Shown here one piece after another: positions 61,980 to 64,000 of a stretch of DNA of 64,000 bases (within the stretch, counting starts at the first letter, position 1; each line of letters begins with the position of its first letter). Both the position numbers and the translations under genes were made by a program. Under the pieces are notes generated by a model. It had not been told where the DNA came from. It ran no database searches and worked only from the letters and a program-made list of their open reading frames with translations. The DNA comes from Qipengyuania xiapuensis (GTDB taxonomy: Bacteria > Pseudomonadota > Alphaproteobacteria > Sphingomonadales > Sphingomonadaceae), in assembly GCF_019711395.1 (NCBI RefSeq), contig NZ_JAIGNL010000001.1, positions 868,001-932,000 on the forward strand. The letters run 5' to 3'.

Positions 61980-62929
61980 AGGGGCACAATCTGCACGTTA
62001 CCGTTTGAATTGCCATATTTGAGGTCGGCTCTAGTCACAACTTCGCGACCTGTGCGGCGACTTAGTTGTGTCAGCCAGTCTTCGGTAAGGTGGCGGATTA
62101 CATTTGGATGGGCGCTCAGCTCTATTCTCCCTGCACCCTCGAGTCGCTCTGCCTGGCGTAGCAACCAGCGCGCGGCGGCGGCGTGTGGCTGATACTCGAC
62201 AAGTTCAAGTAGAGATGGACGGTCTCGGCGAGCGACAAGTTGCACGAGGCCAAAACCATTCATTGCGGTCTTCTCATGCGGCCAATCGACCAGCGCTGCA
62301 GCCAACGCGCTATCGATTGCGACACGATCACTCTTGGCTGAGATGGTCGGAAAGTCGATTGCCACCGAACCGGTTAGATCGAGACGCCTGATGGTCTGCG
62401 CTATGGCAGGGATCGCCGCCAACGCCAGCGCTTTGGGGGAAAGAGGACCATCGATATCGATCGCGGTAAGCGCCGAAGTAGGCTCGACAATCAGCGAACC
62501 ACCCTCAAACGAGATGATTTTCTCAACCGCATCGACGTACAAGCTATTCCAGTCGTCAATCGAGCGAACCGGTCGTGCGCCTAGCGTTTGCGCAAGTATC
62601 GGGGGCTGGCAAATGCTCTTGTCACTTGGCCGTGCCAGCGCGGGCTTCGATCGCACCCTTTCCTCAGTCGCGGCCCTCGTGATTTCGAGCCGAATTTTAG
62701 AGCCTTCACTCGCCTCACGCGGCAGGCGATCGACCCAAATTTCATGAAAGGTGTCGAAGAGCGCCACCCCACGAGAGCTACCGGCGGTGCGCTCAATCAG
62801 TTCGGCATCCACCACTTGTCCGGGCTTCAGTCCTCCATGCCAGTCAACCCGCGCAGCAATGATCTCGCCATTCTTGACGAGCGCCGCGCGGTCCTCGCCG
62901 ATCCCTTCCTCGATCAGCCACTCAGGCAA
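61976..62929 (-). CDS. Ribonuclease E/G-like protein (shortened)
   Basis: A 317-residue relative of RNase E/G catalytic domains. Both metal-binding aspartates appear to be kept: TAIDIDG (equivalent to VSIDINS-type) and VAIDFPTI (equivalent to IVIDFIDM). The S1 RNA-binding and Zn-link parts of full RNase E/G are missing or short. In alphaproteobacteria this gene typically sits between maf and yacG, as here. The TTG start at 62929 overlaps the maf stop by 8 bases. By eye, its base composition is lower in GC than maf. Confidence 0.82.
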   Translation of the reverse strand: MPEWLIEEGIGEDRAALVKNGEIIAARVDWHGGLKPGQVVDAELIERTAGSSRGVALFDTFHEIWVDRLPREASEGSKIRLEITRAATEERVRSKPALARPSDKSICQPPILAQTLGARPVRSIDDWNSLYVDAVEKIISFEGGSLIVEPTSALTAIDIDGPLSPKALALAAIPAIAQTIRRLDLTGSVAIDFPTISAKSDRVAIDSALAAALVDWPHEKTAMNGFGLVQLVARRDRPSLLELVEYQPHAAAARWLLRQAERLEGAGRIELSAHPNVIRHLTEDWLTQLSRRTGREVVTRADLKYGNSNGNVQIVPL

Positions 62930-63497
62930 TTTGGAATCCTGCCGCCTTCAGCAGTGCGCGCGTTTCGTAGAGCGGCAGGCCGACGACACCCGAATGGCTG
63001 CCCTGAATGCGCGCGATCAGTCCTTCGGCGATCCCCTGGATGGCATAGCCGCCTGCTTTCCCGTCCCATTCGCCGCTGGCGATATAGGCGTCGATCTCTT
63101 CGCGGGAGAGGCGCTTGAACAGCACGACCGTCTCGCTCAACCGCTCGCGAATGCTGCCGTCGGGTGCGCGCAGGGCAATCGCCGACAACACGCGGTGGCG
63201 GCGGCCGGAGAGGAGTTCGAGACACTTGCGGGCCGTTGCCTCATCCTCGGCCTTGGGCAGGATGCGACGCCCTGCGGCGACGACCGTGTCGCCCGCGAGC
63301 ACGAAGCCGTCCTCGCTTGCGGCAGCCTCGGCCTTTTCGCGCGCCATGCGCTTGGCATAGTCGCGCGGGAGTTCACCCTTGGCGGGCGTCTCGTCGATAT
63401 CGGCGGGATTGATCGCGTCAGGGCTCAAGCCGAGCCGCGCGATCAGTTCGCGGCGACGCGGGCTGGCAGAGGCGAGTATGAGCTTGGGCGAACCCAC
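62922..63497 (-). CDS. maf: Maf family nucleotide pyrophosphatase
   Basis: A 191-residue Maf/YceF protein: LILASASPRRRELI at the N-terminus, metal/substrate residues in VLAGDTVV and FKRLSREEIDAYI, and GGYAIQGIAEGLI. It hydrolyses non-canonical or dNTP nucleotides. The start is GTG 63497, 6 bases after the infA stop. It is followed by the RNase E/G-like gene with an 8-base overlap. Confidence 0.94.
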   Translation of the reverse strand: MGSPKLILASASPRRRELIARLGLSPDAINPADIDETPAKGELPRDYAKRMAREKAEAAASEDGFVLAGDTVVAAGRRILPKAEDEATARKCLELLSGRRHRVLSAIALRAPDGSIRERLSETVVLFKRLSREEIDAYIASGEWDGKAGGYAIQGIAEGLIARIQGSHSGVVGLPLYETRALLKAAGFQIA

Positions 63498-63503
63498 TCG
63501 GAC

Positions 63504-63749
63504 TTACTGGGGGCCGGGGCCGCCGCGTCCGGGCATGAAGCGGTAGGTGATGCGCGCCTTGGTGAGATCGTAAGGCGTCAGTTCGCAGAGAACCTCGTCG
63601 CCAACCAGCACGCGGATGCGGTTCTTGCGCATCTTGCCGGCCGTGTGGCCGAGCACTTCATGGCCGTTCTCGAGCTCGACGCGGAACATGGCATTGGGCA
63701 GCAGTTCCACAACGCGCCCGCGCATTTCGAGAAGTTCTTCCTTGGCCAT
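63504..63749 (-). CDS. infA: Translation initiation factor IF-1
   Basis: An 81-residue standard IF-1: [37 protein letters not shown] and [14 protein letters not shown], then a Gly-rich tail (GRGGPGPQ). It binds the 30S A site with IF-2 and IF-3. The ATG is at 63749; the frame is open upstream but not conserved. A paralogue lies at 5039-5305. It is probably the first gene of the infA-maf-RNase E/G-yacG operon. Confidence 0.97.
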   Translation of the reverse strand: MAKEELLEMRGRVVELLPNAMFRVELENGHEVLGHTAGKMRKNRIRVLVGDEVLCELTPYDLTKARITYRFMPGRGGPGPQ

Positions 63750-64000
63750 TCGTTTCCTTGATTCTGTGCAGTTAGTCGATTTGTGTCGGGCGCCCATAGC
63801 CGGAGGCGGGATAAAAGGAAAGACTTCCGCATTCAGGTCATTGCAAGGCTGCTGCGACGAAGCGTTACACGGCAAGTCCTTGTGCAGAGCCAATTCTTCG
63901 TCGACATGCCGGTCGAGGGGGCCAATACAATCGAATTCGGAAGGCATTTCTTGATCTTCTTTGGTACCAGAGCATCGTTGCTAGCCCTCACCGTTGCCGC
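63750..64000. other. Upstream region of infA, no gene visible
   Basis: These 251 bases hold the expected infA promoter and run to the window edge. No gene, RNA or repeat is recognised. Confidence 0.5.

Overview
The window is a GC-rich, gene-dense chromosomal segment. It carries about 71 protein genes, several of them small and tentative, one tRNA, and two gene remnants. Several things point to an alphaproteobacterium of the order Sphingomonadales, probably family Erythrobacteraceae: a CcrM-type GANTC methyltransferase with a CtrA-like promoter, an aa3-type COX IV mini-subunit beside a three-gene pnt operon, the infA-maf-RNase E/G-like-yacG order, TonB systems, entericidin lipoproteins, and many TTG/GTG starts. 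This placement rests on recognising proteins and gene order; no search was run.

Layout. 1-4.8 kb: DUF3597 protein (cut by the window edge), TonB-like protein, alpha/beta hydrolase, then two NifS/IscS-type cysteine desulfurases coupled to a 2Fe-2S ferredoxin. 5-6.7 kb: a second IF-1-like gene, a cold-shock protein and several very small genes. 6.8-13.2 kb: DUF4349 lipoprotein, DJ-1/PfpI protein, a NaChBac-type sodium channel, parC and a periplasmic protein. 13.4-18.2 kb: cca, NUDIX, DUF1285, GNAT, a soluble sugar dehydrogenase and rnhB. 19-24 kb: ccrM with a dense regulatory region, a flavin monooxygenase, and a Trk-type K+ transporter. 24-28.5 kb: folP, an SDR, an unknown protein and an NtrC-like response regulator. 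28.6-36.1 kb: COX IV, the pnt operon, a beta-helix protein, a diheme cytochrome, a hydrolase and a racemase-like protein. 36.2-48.6 kb: subtilase, dGTPase, acyl-CoA ligase, two entericidins, CpaF, O-antigen ligase-like protein, DMT transporter and glmS. 48.6-64 kb: GGDEF/EAL protein, purS/purQ, TonB receptor, M16 peptidase, lipid kinase, purC, Na+/H+ antiporter, HprK-like kinase, tRNA-Phe, yacG, RNase E/G-like protein, maf and infA.

Most notable observations. (1) The last 168 bp of ccrM occur twice, as a direct repeat enclosing a Baeyer-Villiger-type monooxygenase. The 11 differences are almost all synonymous, which points to a diverged orthologue rather than a decaying local duplicate. (2) About 4 kb further on, the last 51 bp of an NtrC-like regulator gene also occur twice, enclosing an unknown 222-residue gene whose GTG start overlaps the regulator's stop codon. 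Together these suggest that cargo genes entered by recombination at host gene 3' ends and left the old 3' end behind as a scar. (3) The ccrM upstream region has six GANTC sites, two GANTC-ended inverted repeats, a near-consensus CtrA box and a perfect DnaA box, the inputs expected for cell-cycle control. (4) An IF-1 paralogue sits with a cold-shock gene. I see no CRISPR array, insertion sequence, integrase or prophage.
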